NCBI RefSeq assembly: GCF_963678635.1
Contig: NC_087067.1
Location: 44,641,129 to 44,705,128, forward strand
DNA length: 64,000 bases
Reading direction: 5' to 3'
Origin: Symsagittifera roscoffensis
Taxonomy: Eukaryota; Xenacoelomorpha; Acoela; Convolutidae
Each line of letters starts with the position of its first letter. The stretch's first letter is position 1. A model generated the notes under the pieces. The model was not told the DNA's origin, did no database searches, and saw nothing but the letters and a program-made list of their open reading frames with translations. This document shows, in pieces, positions 1 through 11,244 of the stretch. A program made the translations under genes and the position numbers.

Positions 1-42
1 TAACCATTTTCAATCAATGTTTAGTAAATTATTTTAGGCTTC

Positions 43-772
43 ATACCACAATCACCTAAAAAAAAAGAAAAATCAAAACAAAAAATAAAAACTCGTTGAT
101 TTGTAATAATTTTCTCAAAACCTTTCGCACTAAATATTGTGGTGAAATTCATAACCAAAGTAGTAAATTGATCTATAAATTATTTCCCCCAAAGTACTAA
201 AATAAAATACGATGGAAATTTATAATTTTAAGTTTCCCAAAAAGCAGTAAATTTCAATTTCCAAGCTATAAATTTATAATAAAGAGATAGCAGTACAAAC
301 TTTTTCTGTCTTTTCTTTCACTCGCACAGAAATTCTATCCAAACTCGCACAACTCGCCCACGAAGAGTTGTTTAAAATAAAGATTTCAAGTTTTAAGTTT
401 TGACTAACAACAACTCAAACAAGCAATAACACGTTTCCAACTTTTCTTTAACCCGGTTGGAAAGGAATAATATACTAAACCAAGCTAACCAACGCAGCCC
501 ACTGAACACCATAAATCATAAAATAACAGCATGACTAAGAAAAGAAAACCCGCTGTACCCAAACTGGATCAAACCAGCTTAAATCTGGATAATTTATTCT
601 TTTGAAGACTATCATAAAGTCTAAGAAAGAAATAATAAAACACAAAAAAGTCAGAAGACAAACCCAAACCAAAAACAATTTGATTTTTGATAAAAGGACA
701 CAACCAAAGAAACATAAGGAAAAACACGAAAAACACAAACATAAATGTTAACACAAAGCAGGACCTCTCAAA
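43..772. repeat. Dispersed repeat A, copy 1
   Basis: About 730 bp that recurs nearly base for base at 1,656-2,390, starting in both cases at CATACCACAATCACC. It is A-rich on the + strand with no convincing coding frame; the hydrophobic minus-strand frames are what an AT-rich repeat gives by chance. It abuts repeat B with no spacer. I do not recognise the family. Confidence 0.8.
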
Positions 773-1655
773 GACCTCTTCATGTACTGCGAAAAAGAGT
801 AGAAAAAACTGAAACACATCTTATAAAAAAACTCCTTCCCATTTCGTGGTCGGAACAATAAGCAGAAAATATTACAGCAAAGCAAATATTACGATGTATA
901 AATTTAATGTTGGTACAAACGAAGAGTTCTTTTGATCCCATTGCTTAAAGCATCCAAAATGAAAAAAAACAAGAGCCGCAAATCAGTCTCATTACTCTTT
1001 CGGAATTCTGATTGGTTGCACTTAAAGCCAACCCGCACTGACAGAAATGGTTTCCCGTCGATTTAAATTGATTTTAAATTGATTTTAAATCGATCAAAAT
1101 TGATCAACTATGTACATTTTACAAACTTAAATGGATTTTACATCGAAATAAATCGATCTTTTTGAAAATTTTAAATTGATTTTAGTGTCACTAAAATCCA
1201 TCCAAATCTCACTTAAATCCATCAGAACCTCTTTTCAATCGATTTAAATTGATCTTTTTGAAAATTTTAAAATCGATTAAAATCGATTTCGATGGATTTT
1301 CTGACGCACCAAAAATCCATTTTTTTGCTAACAAAGCAAAAAAAAACATGCTTTTTAGAAAACTCATTAAAACGTTTTTTTCTTAATTTTTCAAATGAAG
1401 ACAGACGTGCCAGATGTTTTAGAGTTCAAGAAAAAAATAAAAAATGTTAATATGAACCAGATTTTGAGCTCAAACATATGCAATGGAAATCTAGAAAATC
1501 ATCATTACAAATCAGATTTCGCGCATCAATATATGTAACAAAATTCAGGTAAAATTAAATTGTGATCTCAATAATATGCAAAAAAATCATAGAAATTATG
1601 AAAGTAAATCAGATTTTGTGCAAAAATAACGAATCAAGAAAAGGGTCAATATAGA
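773..1655. repeat. Dispersed repeat B, copy 1 (ATCGATT-rich)
   Basis: About 880 bp repeated at 6,519-7,446. Both copies begin near CTTCATGTACTGCG and end at AGGGTCAATATAGATCA. The middle is a degenerate array of motifs such as AAATCGATTTAAATCGAT. It lies exactly between the two copies of repeat A. No coding frame is credible. Confidence 0.8.
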
Positions 1656-2390
1656 TCATACCACAATCACCTAAAAAAAAGAAAAATCAAAACAAAAAAT
1701 AAAAACTCGTTGATTTGTAATAATTTTCTCAAAACCTTTCGCACTAAATATTGTGGTGAAATTCATAACCAAAGTAGTAAATTGATCTATAAATTATTTC
1801 CCCCAAAGTAGTAAAATAAAATACGATGGAAATTTATAATTTTAAGTTTCCCAAAAAGCAGTAAATTTCAATTTCCAAGCTATAAATTTATAATAAAGAG
1901 ATAGCAGTACAAACTTTTTCTGTCTTTTCTTTCACTCGCACAGAAATTCTATCAAAACTCGCACAACTCGCCCACGAAGAGTTGTTTAAAATAATGATTT
2001 CAAGTTTTAAGTTTCACAAACAACAACTCAAACAAGCAATAACATGTTTCCAACTTTTCTTTAACCCGGTTGGATAGGAATTATATACTAAACCAAACTA
2101 ACCAACGCAGCCCACTAAACACCATAAATCATAAATTAACAGCATGACTAAGAAAAGAAAACCCGCTGTACCCAAACCGGATCAAATCAGCTTAAATCTG
2201 GATAATTTATTCTTTTGAAGACTATTATAAAGTCTAAGAAAGAAATAATAAAACACAAAAAAGTCACAAGACAAACCCAAACCAAAAACAATTTGATTTT
2301 TGAAAAAAGGACACAACCAAAGAAACATAAGGAAAAACAAGAAAACACAAACATAAATGTTAACAAAAAGCAGGACCTCTCAAAGAAACA
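1656..2390. repeat. Dispersed repeat A, copy 2
   Basis: Second copy of repeat A, same orientation, differing from copy 1 by scattered substitutions and small indels. Similarity stops after AGGACCTCTCAAAG, where copy 1 continues into repeat B and this copy continues into unrelated sequence. Confidence 0.8.
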
Positions 2391-2722
2391 GCATGAAATC
2401 ATACTCCCACTCCTGGCCTAACCCACCAGAGAGGACATCCTAAGCATGCACTTTAGCCGGCCTAATCCACCGTGCTATACCCACGCTTTGTGACCACATC
2501 ACAATTTTTAATAAGAGGTAGTCAAGGGTGATTAACTTTTCAAAATAACTGATTTAAAATAAAAAAGCTTTTGCGAAAACAACTAATCAAGATCATAACT
2601 AAAAAAACCAATTTAACCAAATTTTATAAAAATGTAAATCATAATATGCAGTATATACATCAGTCACAACTACCAAGACGAACATCCAGAGACTAGATGA
2701 TCCCATCACACTCGACCTATAG

Positions 2723-3130
2723 AATGGCCAAACACAATCACAACTCAAAGGATTTAAAGTACGACTTGACTTCGCAGAAAAAGACTTCATTGAACCAGAC
2801 CAATGACCATCTCGATGCTCAAGTATACGTACAGATCCGAGTTACAAAGCATTCCCTCCAGACACAATCTTCACGCCATTCCCAGACGAGAGTAAACACA
2901 GACAGTTCTCTACTAAGACAGAACAACCTGACATAGCAAACCATTCTGAAATCGGATTGATTTCATTGGGGATCACAGTCGTTGTCGAACGACAAGCTAA
3001 CAAGTTCATGTCCATAATTCCAGCGTCCTGGAACGTTGTTCTTCAGGAAGAACCAGATAAGAAAATGATGTTCGCAAAAAACCAACGATCATCATCCATC
3101 CTTCAATTGCAGAAGAAAGATAAAAACTAA
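2723..3130 (+). pseudogene. Exon-like coding block, unrecognised, one in-frame TGA
   Basis: After a possible acceptor (CGACCTATAG) one + strand frame runs 135 codons to TAA at 3,128 with a single internal stop, TGA at 2,804. The same frame is also open upstream to about 2,660 apart from the TAG inside the acceptor. Codon choice and composition look coding and GC is higher than in the flanks. The C-terminal third is the most protein-like, with the stretch LISLGITVVVE followed by a charged end, QLQKKDKN. I recognise no family. It may be a decayed terminal exon, or a good exon with one wrong base. The next block (3,534-3,740) is on the other strand. Confidence 0.4.
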
Positions 3131-3533
3131 AAACTCTGTAAACCAACCCCGGATGGGTGGAACCTGATCTAAACTACATTTATTACTGGATATAATTTAG
3201 ATATTCTATCACAATAAAATATTTAATATTAACCAATTATGATCCATCTAACTAACGACCCACTTATTTGTAAGTGCTAAAATTACTTGTAATTTCAGCA
3301 ACAGAGAGATTTGAATTTAACTTAGAAATTAGTTACCTCTCAAAGAGAACTTCAGCAATCGCAATAAGCCAGTATACTCTAGATCTATTGAGCCTAGCAG
3401 AGACTAGTTAAACACCCTGAGACTAGTAGATATAAGAGTAAGATTAGGATCGGTATTAGACTAAGAAGTTGCACGACTCTAACCGGCCGAAAATAAGATA
3501 GCGTGACGAGCAGACGGTGTACCCTATCTGAAA

Positions 3534-3740
3534 TTACTCTATGAGTTGGAACATCCATTCCAACTCAAAATCTTCAAACGAAATTTTTCTAGTACCTGCA
3601 TGGTTACGAAACGGTTGTTGAACACCTGTGGAAATACTCCTGACTAATTTTTCCCTTACCAAGTCGCCATATAACTCATTCGGTATATAACTTTTGCTCG
3701 AGTGAACAATTTCCGTTTCCAGGTTGGGATCTTTTTTCAT
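3534..3740 (-). CDS. Hypothetical protein fragment
   Basis: A 68-residue minus-strand frame with mixed, protein-like composition (about a quarter charged residues, contains YIPNELYGDLVREK), ending in TAA. Upstream on the minus strand another frame stays open, so the ATG used may not be the true start. It has no signal peptide, membrane segment or motif I recognise. It lies back to back with the frameshifted Gln-rich block on the + strand; a divergent pair, or pieces of one decayed element, are both possible. Confidence 0.3.
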   Translation of the reverse strand: MKKDPNLETEIVHSSKSYIPNELYGDLVREKLVRSISTGVQQPFRNHAGTRKISFEDFELEWMFQLIE

Positions 3741-3779
3741 CCATTTGGGATCTTTCGGGATCCTAAATCGTTTTTTTTC

Positions 3780-4783
3780 TTGGATTCAAAATCAACAAAA
3801 ATTGAACCAGAGACAAGAAAACTGTGAAAATTGGCATCGAAACATTTTCGAAAAGGAAGTGTTTCCCGTACAAAGTGAAAATGGAGATAACGAAAACTTT
3901 CACCACATTGAGAGTAATTTTCAAAATGATCGTAAAAATCAACAAATGCTGGAAAGGGAAAATATTCAATTTGCACACGCTGAACGGGATGGAAGGTTCC
4001 AGCAAAAACACGAGAGAAAAATGGAAAACTTGAGACTGATGTTCAATTTAAAAATGAGGAGGAAGGTTATTTGAAATATGACTATAATTCACCAAATGTG
4101 AACCAAAATCACGAATTCCAAGCTGAACGAGTTCAAGGTCATAATGTCCAACAAGGTTTAAACTTCAAAGCGGAAAAGAAATTTCAACAATGTGCGCTTC
4201 AGCAAAGTAGCCACAGCCAACATGCACAAGGATTCCAAATGCAGGAGCAAAATCAACGACGTCAACATCATCAGAAAACATTTCAACAAGCATCGTCAAA
4301 TCAGAGATACCCATTTGAACAAAAACGTCGACAAGATTCGGGACCCCAAGATTTTGATAGAGCTCCCCCAAAAAAGGAGAAAACGATTCCTGAAGTCTCA
4401 CCTGAAATCAGCGAAGCTTTCAATCCGATTGACGAGAAGCCGGATCAGGAACCAATTCCGGTGGAAGGAGGGATCCAGGCATCGAAGATGATTATGAAGA
4501 CAAACCAGAAATCATAGACAGAGATGGACACCCAGCAGACCAAGAAGAAAGGGTTCCACCGAAACAACAAGAGGAAGAAATTATTTCGGAGCCAGATGAA
4601 GGAGAGATTGCAGTTCCTAGTGTGGAAGAGCGAAAAAATCAATCCAGTGGACTTGAACTGGCGAATATCAAGGATACCAAATATGTCATCACAAGATCAG
4701 AGAAATGTACGATCAAGGTACACCCTAGAATTTTTTCTGACCAACCTCGTGAGAACTGCAAAGGGTTTATGAAAGGCTCTTAA
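3780..4783 (+). pseudogene. Gln-rich, acidic-tailed protein gene with two frame changes
   Basis: Three consecutive + strand frames cover about 1 kb with almost no gap. About 3,780-4,020 is rich in Q, N, E and H. From about 4,020 to 4,460 a second frame continues the Gln/His-rich composition (QQSSHSQHAQ, FQQASSNQRY). From about 4,460 to 4,783 a third frame is acidic and Pro-rich (DDYEDKPEIIDRDGH) and ends in TAA. Composition flows smoothly across both breaks, which lie near A-rich and G-rich runs, so this is either one pseudogene or one gene with two consensus indels. I recognise no domain; low-complexity Q/N and E/P segments suggest a disordered protein. AATAAA follows the stop at once. Confidence 0.4.
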
Positions 4784-4789
4784 AATAAA
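4784..4789 (+). terminator. Possible polyadenylation signal
   Basis: AATAAA directly after the TAA stop of the Gln-rich block. In such AT-rich DNA the hexamer is common; only its position makes it of interest. Confidence 0.25.
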
Positions 4790-5589
4790 CGTACGTTCTG
4801 GTTAGCCTGTTTTTACTCAAATGGTTTGTCATTTGGTTGATTACTTTAAATTCATTGATTATTTTAAAGATTGATCTGATCAGAATCTGATCGTTGAGAA
4901 GTTCTCAAATATCATAGATACATTTGTTACAATGATTTTTTTTTTATAAAAGAGCATCTTTTGTGACGAACGACGGTTCATCTTACGGTTTTATTCGATT
5001 GACCTCAACATCTTTATAGTATAAATGCCACTCTTTAACTTACAGAACCGAGGAGAGCAAATTGTGTTAAAAACTTTTTCTTCTAATTGTCATACCATTA
5101 GTTTTCAAAACGAACTCTCTTGCAGAAACGACTTTACTTGCAAAAGTGTTTGGTGAAAAAAGTTCATTCGTAAGCAAAATTTTGCAATGCTTTGTAACTT
5201 TCAATAAAAACGACTATGCTCGTAAAAGTGACCTTAAGCGAATTTCAAGTTAAGTTTTCTTGTTTGCTTGTACAATTTGAATTAAAACTACTTGGCTATA
5301 TGAGCTTGAAAAACAACGATGAAGCCGTCAAACAATTGCGTGAGCAGATTACAAGACCTGTTTGCTACTAAATACTTTCAGCAGAAGAAATCAGTAAAGT
5401 CTTTTCCGCTTAACTTAAATAACTTGAGACAAGCTGTGGCGTGTCTACCGCCGCCGCCCTATGCCCATAAATCTGATTTAAAAATGACCAAATCGAAAAA
5501 TTTTTGGTTAAATTGACTTTCAAAAGTTTCTCAAAAAAGTCATTTTTCGCCTGTTTTTTTAAAATGTTCTCTGTAAAGGCCGTAATAAA
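4790..5589. other. No gene seen
   Basis: AT-rich sequence without a frame I would support. A frame at 5,319-5,516 has a patch of CCG codons but no splice context or recognisable composition. Confidence 0.5.
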
Positions 5590-5715
5590 TGGGTCTTCAT
5601 AGAGCTTTAGGGGAGCTCAGAAAATCAAATTAGTCGACCAAAAAAAAATCGACCAAAAATTTTAACTTTTTTTTTGCAAAAACAGCCCCCATCCTCGAAA
5701 AAATCCTGCGCATGC
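5590..5715 (+). mobile_element. hAT-type MITE, 3' fragment
   Basis: Matches the 3' half of the MITE at 14,601-15,067: a GAGCTC...AAAATCAAATTAGTCGAC stretch, then a C-rich patch followed by CTCGAAAAAATCC. The 5' part and the terminal CCGCCCCTG are missing or diverged. Confidence 0.5.
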
Positions 5716-5763
5716 TTCTGGAGATGGAGCAAAAACTTAAGTGCACAGAAGGTTTTGTTTTGT

Positions 5764-5905
5764 GGTATGCTCGTTGTTTAAGCGTTAAGCAACACTTCGC
5801 AGAGTGAAAAAATCTCAGTTAAAAATGCATGAAGATCTTAACAAATAAGCGCAACAGTGGTTCGCCGTGACTGAGGTGATCCTTTCCTTCATAAATGTCT
5901 CAATT
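5764..5905 (+). repeat. tRNA-derived SINE, diverged body fragment
   Basis: Shares with the SINE at 10,571 the order GCTCGTTG, GTTAAGCAA, a central CAGTGGTTCGCCGTGA and CCTTTCCTTCATAAATG. The tRNA-like head is not recognisable here. Confidence 0.5.
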
Positions 5906-6055
5906 TTCAGTATCCTGTTATCATCTTTTTTTTGCCGAAAGACTATTTGTGACTTGTTTCCGCGTCAAAATAAATAGTATATGTAATTGAAGCAAGCATT
6001 GATGTGAATGCTCTAAAAAAAGACTTGTGTTTTTGAAGGTGAACAGTGATACTTC

Positions 6056-6167
6056 ACATTGTGCTTCACAGCCTCAAACAGCTGACGTCATCACAGGGGT
6101 CAGTGGAGTCATTTGAGAGGAAGAAAGCCAGAGTAGACCAGCTGTTTGAGGCTGTGAAGCACAATGT
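6056..6167. repeat. Perfect 29-bp inverted repeat across a splice acceptor
   Basis: The left arm, 6,056-6,084, is the exact reverse complement of the right arm, 6,139-6,167, with a 54-base loop. The right arm is coding (exon at 6,097-6,237); the left arm is intronic and lies 12 bases before the acceptor, which falls in the loop. Confidence 0.9.
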
Positions 6168-6237
6168 AGAGAATGCAGGGCAGAGGGCTTTCAAATACAC
6201 ACAACAGAAGGAGGAGAGGATCAATGAAGTGTCAAAG
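6097..6237 (+). CDS. Internal exon of an unrecognised gene (47 codons, phase 0-0)
   Basis: The exon runs from acceptor TCATCACAG to donor AAAG/GTAATG with an open frame and higher GC than its surroundings. The 47 residues are strongly charged and helix-prone (ESFERKKARVDQLFEAV, QQKEERINEVSK), consistent with a coiled coil. The upstream intron holds an antisense copy of part of this exon. Downstream exons at 10,471 and 11,074 probably belong to the same gene, but this donor is phase 0 and the 10,471 acceptor is phase 2, so at least one exon between is missing from the model. I do not recognise the family. Confidence 0.5.
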
Positions 6238-6518
6238 GTAATGTCATACTTAGGCTGCAAAAAGACAAACTCAGAAATAAAAGACAGTAATAATATCCAG
6301 TTGAATTCAGTCCACATGAGGATTATCAAGGATTATCAAGATTATGAGAAGTGCTAATTGGAGCTTAACTTGCTCTAATGGAGTACAAAACAAATTATCA
6401 ATGCAGTTTTTCTCTGCCGAAAAAAAATCTGAGAATTTGATCAATCACGACAGAAGAATACTTAACAATATCGATCAATCGCGATTTCAAAAGGACAATA
6501 CGATAAATCACTGGGACC

Positions 6519-7446
6519 TTCATGTACTGCGAAAAAGAGTAGAAAAAACTGAAACACAACTTATAAAAAAACTCCTTCCCATTTCGTGGTCGGAACAATA
6601 AGCAGAAAATATAACAGCAAAGCAAATATTACGATGTATAAATTTAATGTTGGTACAAACGAAGAGTTCTTTTGATCCCATTGCTTAAAGCATCCAAAAT
6701 GAAAAAAAAAAACAAGAGCCGCAAATCAGTCTCATTACTCTTTCGGAATTCTGATTGGTTGCACTTAAAGCCAACCCGCACTGACAGAAATGGTTTCCTA
6801 TCGATTTAAATTGATTTTAAATCGATTTTAAAACGATCAAAATTGATCAACCATGTACATTTTACAAACTTAAATGGATTTTACATCGAATTAAATCGAT
6901 CTTTTTGAAAATTTTAAATTGATTTTAGTGTCTAAAAACTCGATTGAAATCAATTTCGATGGATTTTCCGACTCACTAAAATCCATCCGAATCTCACTTA
7001 AATCCATCAGAACCTCACTTAAATCGATTTAAATCGATCTTTTTGAAAATTTTAAAATCGATTAAAATTGATTTCGATGGATTTTCTGACGCACCAAAAA
7101 TCGATTTTTTTGCTTACAAAGCAAAAAAAACATGCTGTTTAGAAAACTAATTAAAACAATTTTTTCTTTATTTTTCAAATGAAAACACACGTGCCATATG
7201 TTTTAGAGTTTAAGAATTAAATGAAAATGTTAATATGAACCAGATTTTGAGCTCAAAAATATGCAATGAAATTCTAGAAAATCATCATTACAAATCAGAT
7301 TTCGCGCATCAACATATGTAGCAAAGTTCAGGTAAAATTAAATTGCGATCTCAATAATATGCAATAAAATCATACAAATTATGAAAGTAAATCAGATTTT
7401 GTGCAAAAATATATGAAACGAATCAAGAAAAGGGTCAATATAGATC
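6519..7446. repeat. Dispersed repeat B, copy 2 (ATCGATT-rich)
   Basis: Second copy of the repeat at 773-1,655, same orientation, with an extra stretch of ATCGAT-type motifs in the middle. It lies in the intron after the 6,097-6,237 exon. Confidence 0.8.
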
Positions 7447-8400
7447 AGTTTTTGAACTCAAAAAATGCAAGAAAATCATAGAATTTTATCGATATTTTAG
7501 TCTTTTCATTTGGTCTTTTTTATGCTACAAAACGCTATGGATGTTAAATGAAAAATAGTAGGCAAGAAATAAATGCAATAAAATTTTGAAACTGACAAAT
7601 CTCGAATGAAAAAAATCGATTTAAATCGATTTCAATCCGTTTTAATCCCCTTAAAAATAAAAACAAATTCAGACTGGAAAAATTGGTTTTAAATTGATTT
7701 AAAATCGAATTGGATCAGTTTTTTTATTTGGGATTTAAGATCAATAAAAGTCAATTTTAAATCGATCCAAATCAATCTTCATCTTTTTTATTTAATCTTT
7801 GTACTTTATAAATACTAAAATCGCTCTAAATTTAATCAACGTTTTTTTTTCATAGTAAAATCAATCTAAATTTAATCAACGCACTTTTTTCATACTAAAA
7901 TTGTTTCTCATCCATTTTTGTCGGTGCGGGGATGAATAGGTAAGCAAACTACTGATTGTTCAAACTATCATAAATAAAACTAGGTTTTCAGGTTTTTGCT
8001 TCTCATCCGAGTGCTAGGAAGCAAATGTTGAAGGTGTGTTTTTTACAAAACATTTGACCTACCCAAAGAAAACTGAGAGTCAAGTGTGATATCATAATGA
8101 TGTTTTTTCAGCCATGATTTGGATTTCATAAGAATCAAAATTTTTTTAATGTGGTTTAAAATTGGTATGAATATTTTCGGTTTGCTGGACAAATATACAA
8201 AAAAAATACGCTGAACTCAAATTCGAAGACAACCAAGTGATTTTTTAAAATAATTTTAAAATTTTACAGCTATAAATAAATATGTTAATAAAAAGAGGAA
8301 AAAAGAGTTTTGGAAAGAAGATTTTAAATTTTTTTTAATGATGATTTTCTTGATATTTTAACTTTCGTTCTTGGTCTTAGATTTTTCCTATTTGAATCAT
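7447..8400. other. Intronic or intergenic AT-rich sequence
   Basis: More degenerate ATCGATT-like motifs to about 7,780, then unstructured AT-rich sequence. No coding frame supported. Confidence 0.5.
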
Positions 8401-8404
8401 TGAA

Positions 8405-8452
8405 TTTTGAACATTCTGTGCTATTGCACAGCAGTTGGCTGCCTTTGTTTGC
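8405..8452 (+). mobile_element. Helentron-like 3' end (family K)
   Basis: GAACATTC is followed by a hairpin (CTGTGC, loop TATT, GCACAG) and ends in CCTTTGTT, the same order as in the better preserved K copies. The element body upstream is too diverged to bound. Confidence 0.5.
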
Positions 8453-8774
8453 TCTGACAAAAGAAGATTCTTTGGAAATTCTAAATTTCTGTCTTTGATA
8501 TTAGAATTTTGATTTGATAATTTTCAATTTAATGACCAAATTTACAGTACTTTTGTTGCTTGATGCAGAACTCAATTTGAAGACATCCAATTGAACTCTA
8601 TAGCAATTCATACGTTTTTAGAAAAAATGAAAAATTTTTCCTGAACATTATATTGTTCAACTGCTTGTTTTAAAAAAAGACAGAAAAGATATAGAAATTA
8701 CCATAAATGAAGATTTTTTTCAATTTACATTTTCATTCTTGATTTTAGATTTTTCCTACTTGAATAATTGAGAT

Positions 8775-8823
8775 TGAATTTTTTTGTGCTACTTGCACAA
8801 CAATTTGCTATCCTTGTTTGTTT
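8775..8823 (+). mobile_element. Helentron-like 3' end (family K), second copy
   Basis: TGTGCTACTTGCACA hairpin, then a 3' end in TATCCTTGTT. About 300 bp around this site resembles the sequence around 8,340-8,460, so the two may be diverged tandem copies. Confidence 0.5.
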
Positions 8824-10470
8824 TAACACTTAATAACTGTCCTTTAATTTCGGAGCAAGAGAGGCCCACCGGCATCATATGTCAATACTCCATGACTTTC
8901 TGATATTTGGTAAAAAATAGATTTCAATTTGCTCGAATAAACTCGTAACTTTTTAACAGCGCTCCCTTCTTTTAAAAAAATTAAGTTTAGGGCCTTCAAT
9001 TTTTATTATAAGCAATGATTAAAAAGGATATAAAAATTTGTTTGCATTCTAACAGGCGTAACCGGTTGCTCTGGAAGTAGCACAGATTTTTTCGACTAAA
9101 ACTTTATAGTTTTTTCGAATTTAGGCATTTTTTGATTGTAGGTGATGCGGAGAATGGACTTAAGAAATGCTACGAAAATAAATTTTGAACATAGTTGAGT
9201 GTATTTGACTTTTAGAAAAGCATAACCAAACTGATCTCAACACAGGCAAACTTTCACATCTTTGTCTTGATTTTGTCTTGATTAAAGTTCCTTACAGGAA
9301 AGTATGCCAAGCAATACAATTGAATGATGAATTAGAATCAAAGCAAAACCTACAAATTAGTACAAAGACCGATTTTGTTTGGTTGACACTTGTTTAGCTA
9401 ACGCCAAAAACAAATTGTTTGTAAAAAAAATTTCAAAAAAAATCAAGAAGAATTTGAGCCCCACTCAAAACATTTAGAGTGTTTTTTTTGCTCCTGAAAC
9501 TATTCGAAGTGCGTCCGCTACGGCAATTTCTTTTAAACCAAATAAATGCGAGAAAAAATACATTTTTTGAGTCAAACGGGCATTTAAAATGCACAAATGT
9601 TCCAAGATTGTCTTTTACTTGACGAAAGTACAGATGGAGATGATCACTTATTTCAGTCATCCTGTGAACAAAAATTTTAACGGGGAAAATTTTAGTAGCT
9701 GGTTGTAACACCCTTGCTTATCGCACGGGTAAAAATCAAAAAACTTAAATCAAATTTTATAAAGTTATTCAATTTTGCTACAGTTTTTTTTAAATTTCTA
9801 AGCATTTAAAGCGCTAAATGAATCTTTGATAACTAGATTTTTATTTGTTGTAAAAGATTAAACTAAAGTTCTTACAGCTCTTTATTTTCACATAACAAAA
9901 GGTTACTCACTCGCTTTGCTCGCTCAAAATTGACTCAACAGCAAAAAAAAATATTGTGATTGACTCATGCCTGAAAAAACTTTTCTATGACAGAGCAAAA
10001 AAACTTTTTCGGATGTTTATTTGTGGTACTGGATATTGTCTAGCAAAAAAAATATATCTCAACCAAAAAAAAAATGATTCTACTCACTTTCACTAATGAT
10101 TAGAACAAAAATATTGGTTTGAAACGTTAACAGGATTGCAAAATCGAGATTATTAGGGGACGGGTAACTGATTTAAGTTTTCAACGCATTTTTGTAGAAT
10201 AGATTAGAAAGCCCGTTAAAGTTACCGTTAATTTTTTTCCGTCTTACAGAAGCTTTTGGTACCCTACTGCAGTCAAACTATTTCGTTCTCTGAATGATAA
10301 CATCCATTTCACCAATTTTTGTTAAATTAGTGTCTGAGCCAGTATAAACTCGGATCTAAATGGAGTCAGCTTTTCAATTGTTTTGGAACGCAATTGAAAG
10401 CCCCGTACGCTATAGCTCCTTACCACAGTACAGTAGTGTCAGAAAATCAATGGTTGTGTGCACATGTGAG
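8824..10470. other. No supported gene; remnants of family K
   Basis: AT-rich. A 92-residue minus-strand frame at 9,433-9,711 has no motif or splice context. About 9,895-10,080 contains the CTCGCTTTGCTCGCTC motif and later text of the K family, so it is probably another decayed copy. Confidence 0.4.
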
Positions 10471-10555
10471 GACACACCATGGCGAGGCTGCCATCCAACT
10501 GACTCAGCCACAGGGACAGAATAAGGAAGAGGAACCAGAATCAACTCAGAACCAG
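10471..10555 (+). CDS. Internal exon of an unrecognised gene
   Basis: Donor AACCAG/GTAGGT is strong and phase 0. The acceptor is less certain: CACATGTGAG before 10,471, or CCTTACCACAG before 10,429; both give phase 2. The frame encodes a hydrophilic Gln/Glu-rich stretch (QLTQPQGQNKEEEPESTQNQ), GC-richer than its flanks. It joins in phase 0 to the terminal exon at 11,074. A SINE starts 16 bases after the exon. No family recognised. Confidence 0.5.
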
Positions 10556-10570
10556 GTAGGTATCACAAAA

Positions 10571-10805
10571 GGGTAGCTGCGGCAAACTGGTTACGTCTCC
10601 GCCTTTCAATTGAAAGGTCAGATGTTCGAGGCCCACCATGATCCGTGCTCGTTGCTTGAGGGTGAAGCAAAATTATCCAGCCCAGAAAATAGCCAAAAAA
10701 ATTCATGTAGTTCTTAAGCAAAAGTCATAACAGCGGTTCTCCATGAAGAACTGTGCAGCTCGTATGTTGGCCCTTTCCCTCGTGGATAAATGGTGTTAAC
10801 TAAAT
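10571..10805 (+). repeat. tRNA-derived SINE
   Basis: The head resembles a tRNA gene: an A-box-like TAGCTGCGGCAAACTGG and, 30 bases later, a B-box-like GATGTTCGAGGCC. The body continues with GCTCGTTGCTTGAGGGTGAAG, CAGCGGTTCTCCATGAAGAA and CCCTTTCCCTCGTGG. Partial or diverged copies lie at 5,764, 46,712 (reverse) and 61,632. The anticodon arm is degenerate, so it is not a functional tRNA. Confidence 0.7.
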
Positions 10806-11073
10806 AAGTACCGATAGAAAGTAGATCTATGCTTTTTATAGCAACATATGTAAAGAAAACCAAGATGGAAGGAAATTTGAGTACCCAAAATTGTTAACTC
10901 TCCTTGACAATCCAATTGTTAATTATCTTGAAATATCTTCTCCTATAAAAGGCTAATTCAACGATATTAAACATTGCGAATTTTGTACCTATTATCGAGT
11001 TACCGTATGTAATATGGAATTTAGTGTTTTTAAATTGATTTCATCCTATCAGTAAGCTCCTGTTTTTTTCCAG

Positions 11074-11244
11074 ATAAACGTGCAAGACCAGGATGTCTCC
11101 CCTGTTCCTTCGGAGGCGGCAGAAGGCACGAATGAGGAGTGTTGGGAGAGTGAGAACTCGAACATGGCATACATGCAACCCCTTAACCAAGACATGGAAG
11201 TGTCCACCAGCCAACAGTCGGGGGGTCTCCCCGGAACAGTTTGA
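11074..11244 (+). CDS. Terminal exon of an unrecognised gene
   Basis: Acceptor TTTTTTTCCAG, then 56 codons in phase 0 ending in TGA at 11,242. The residues are acidic and polar, with NMAYMQPLNQDMEVSTSQQ and a C-terminus GGLPGTV. A short C-terminal xTV could bind a PDZ domain, but that is a guess. GC is high compared with the flanks, and the phase matches the donor at 10,555. The downstream sequence is plausibly 3' UTR, with no clear poly(A) signal close by. With the charged exon at 6,097 this suggests an intracellular protein or cytoplasmic tail. Confidence 0.55.
   Translation: MNVQDQDVSPVPSEAAEGTNEECWESENSNMAYMQPLNQDMEVSTSQQSGGLPGTV

Noticed and set aside
535-817. Hydrophobic Phe/Leu/Cys-rich minus-strand frames in repeat A (also at 2,187-2,402)
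   Set aside because: They lie in a dispersed A-rich repeat, whose complement always gives Phe- and Leu-rich frames; there is no splice or start context.
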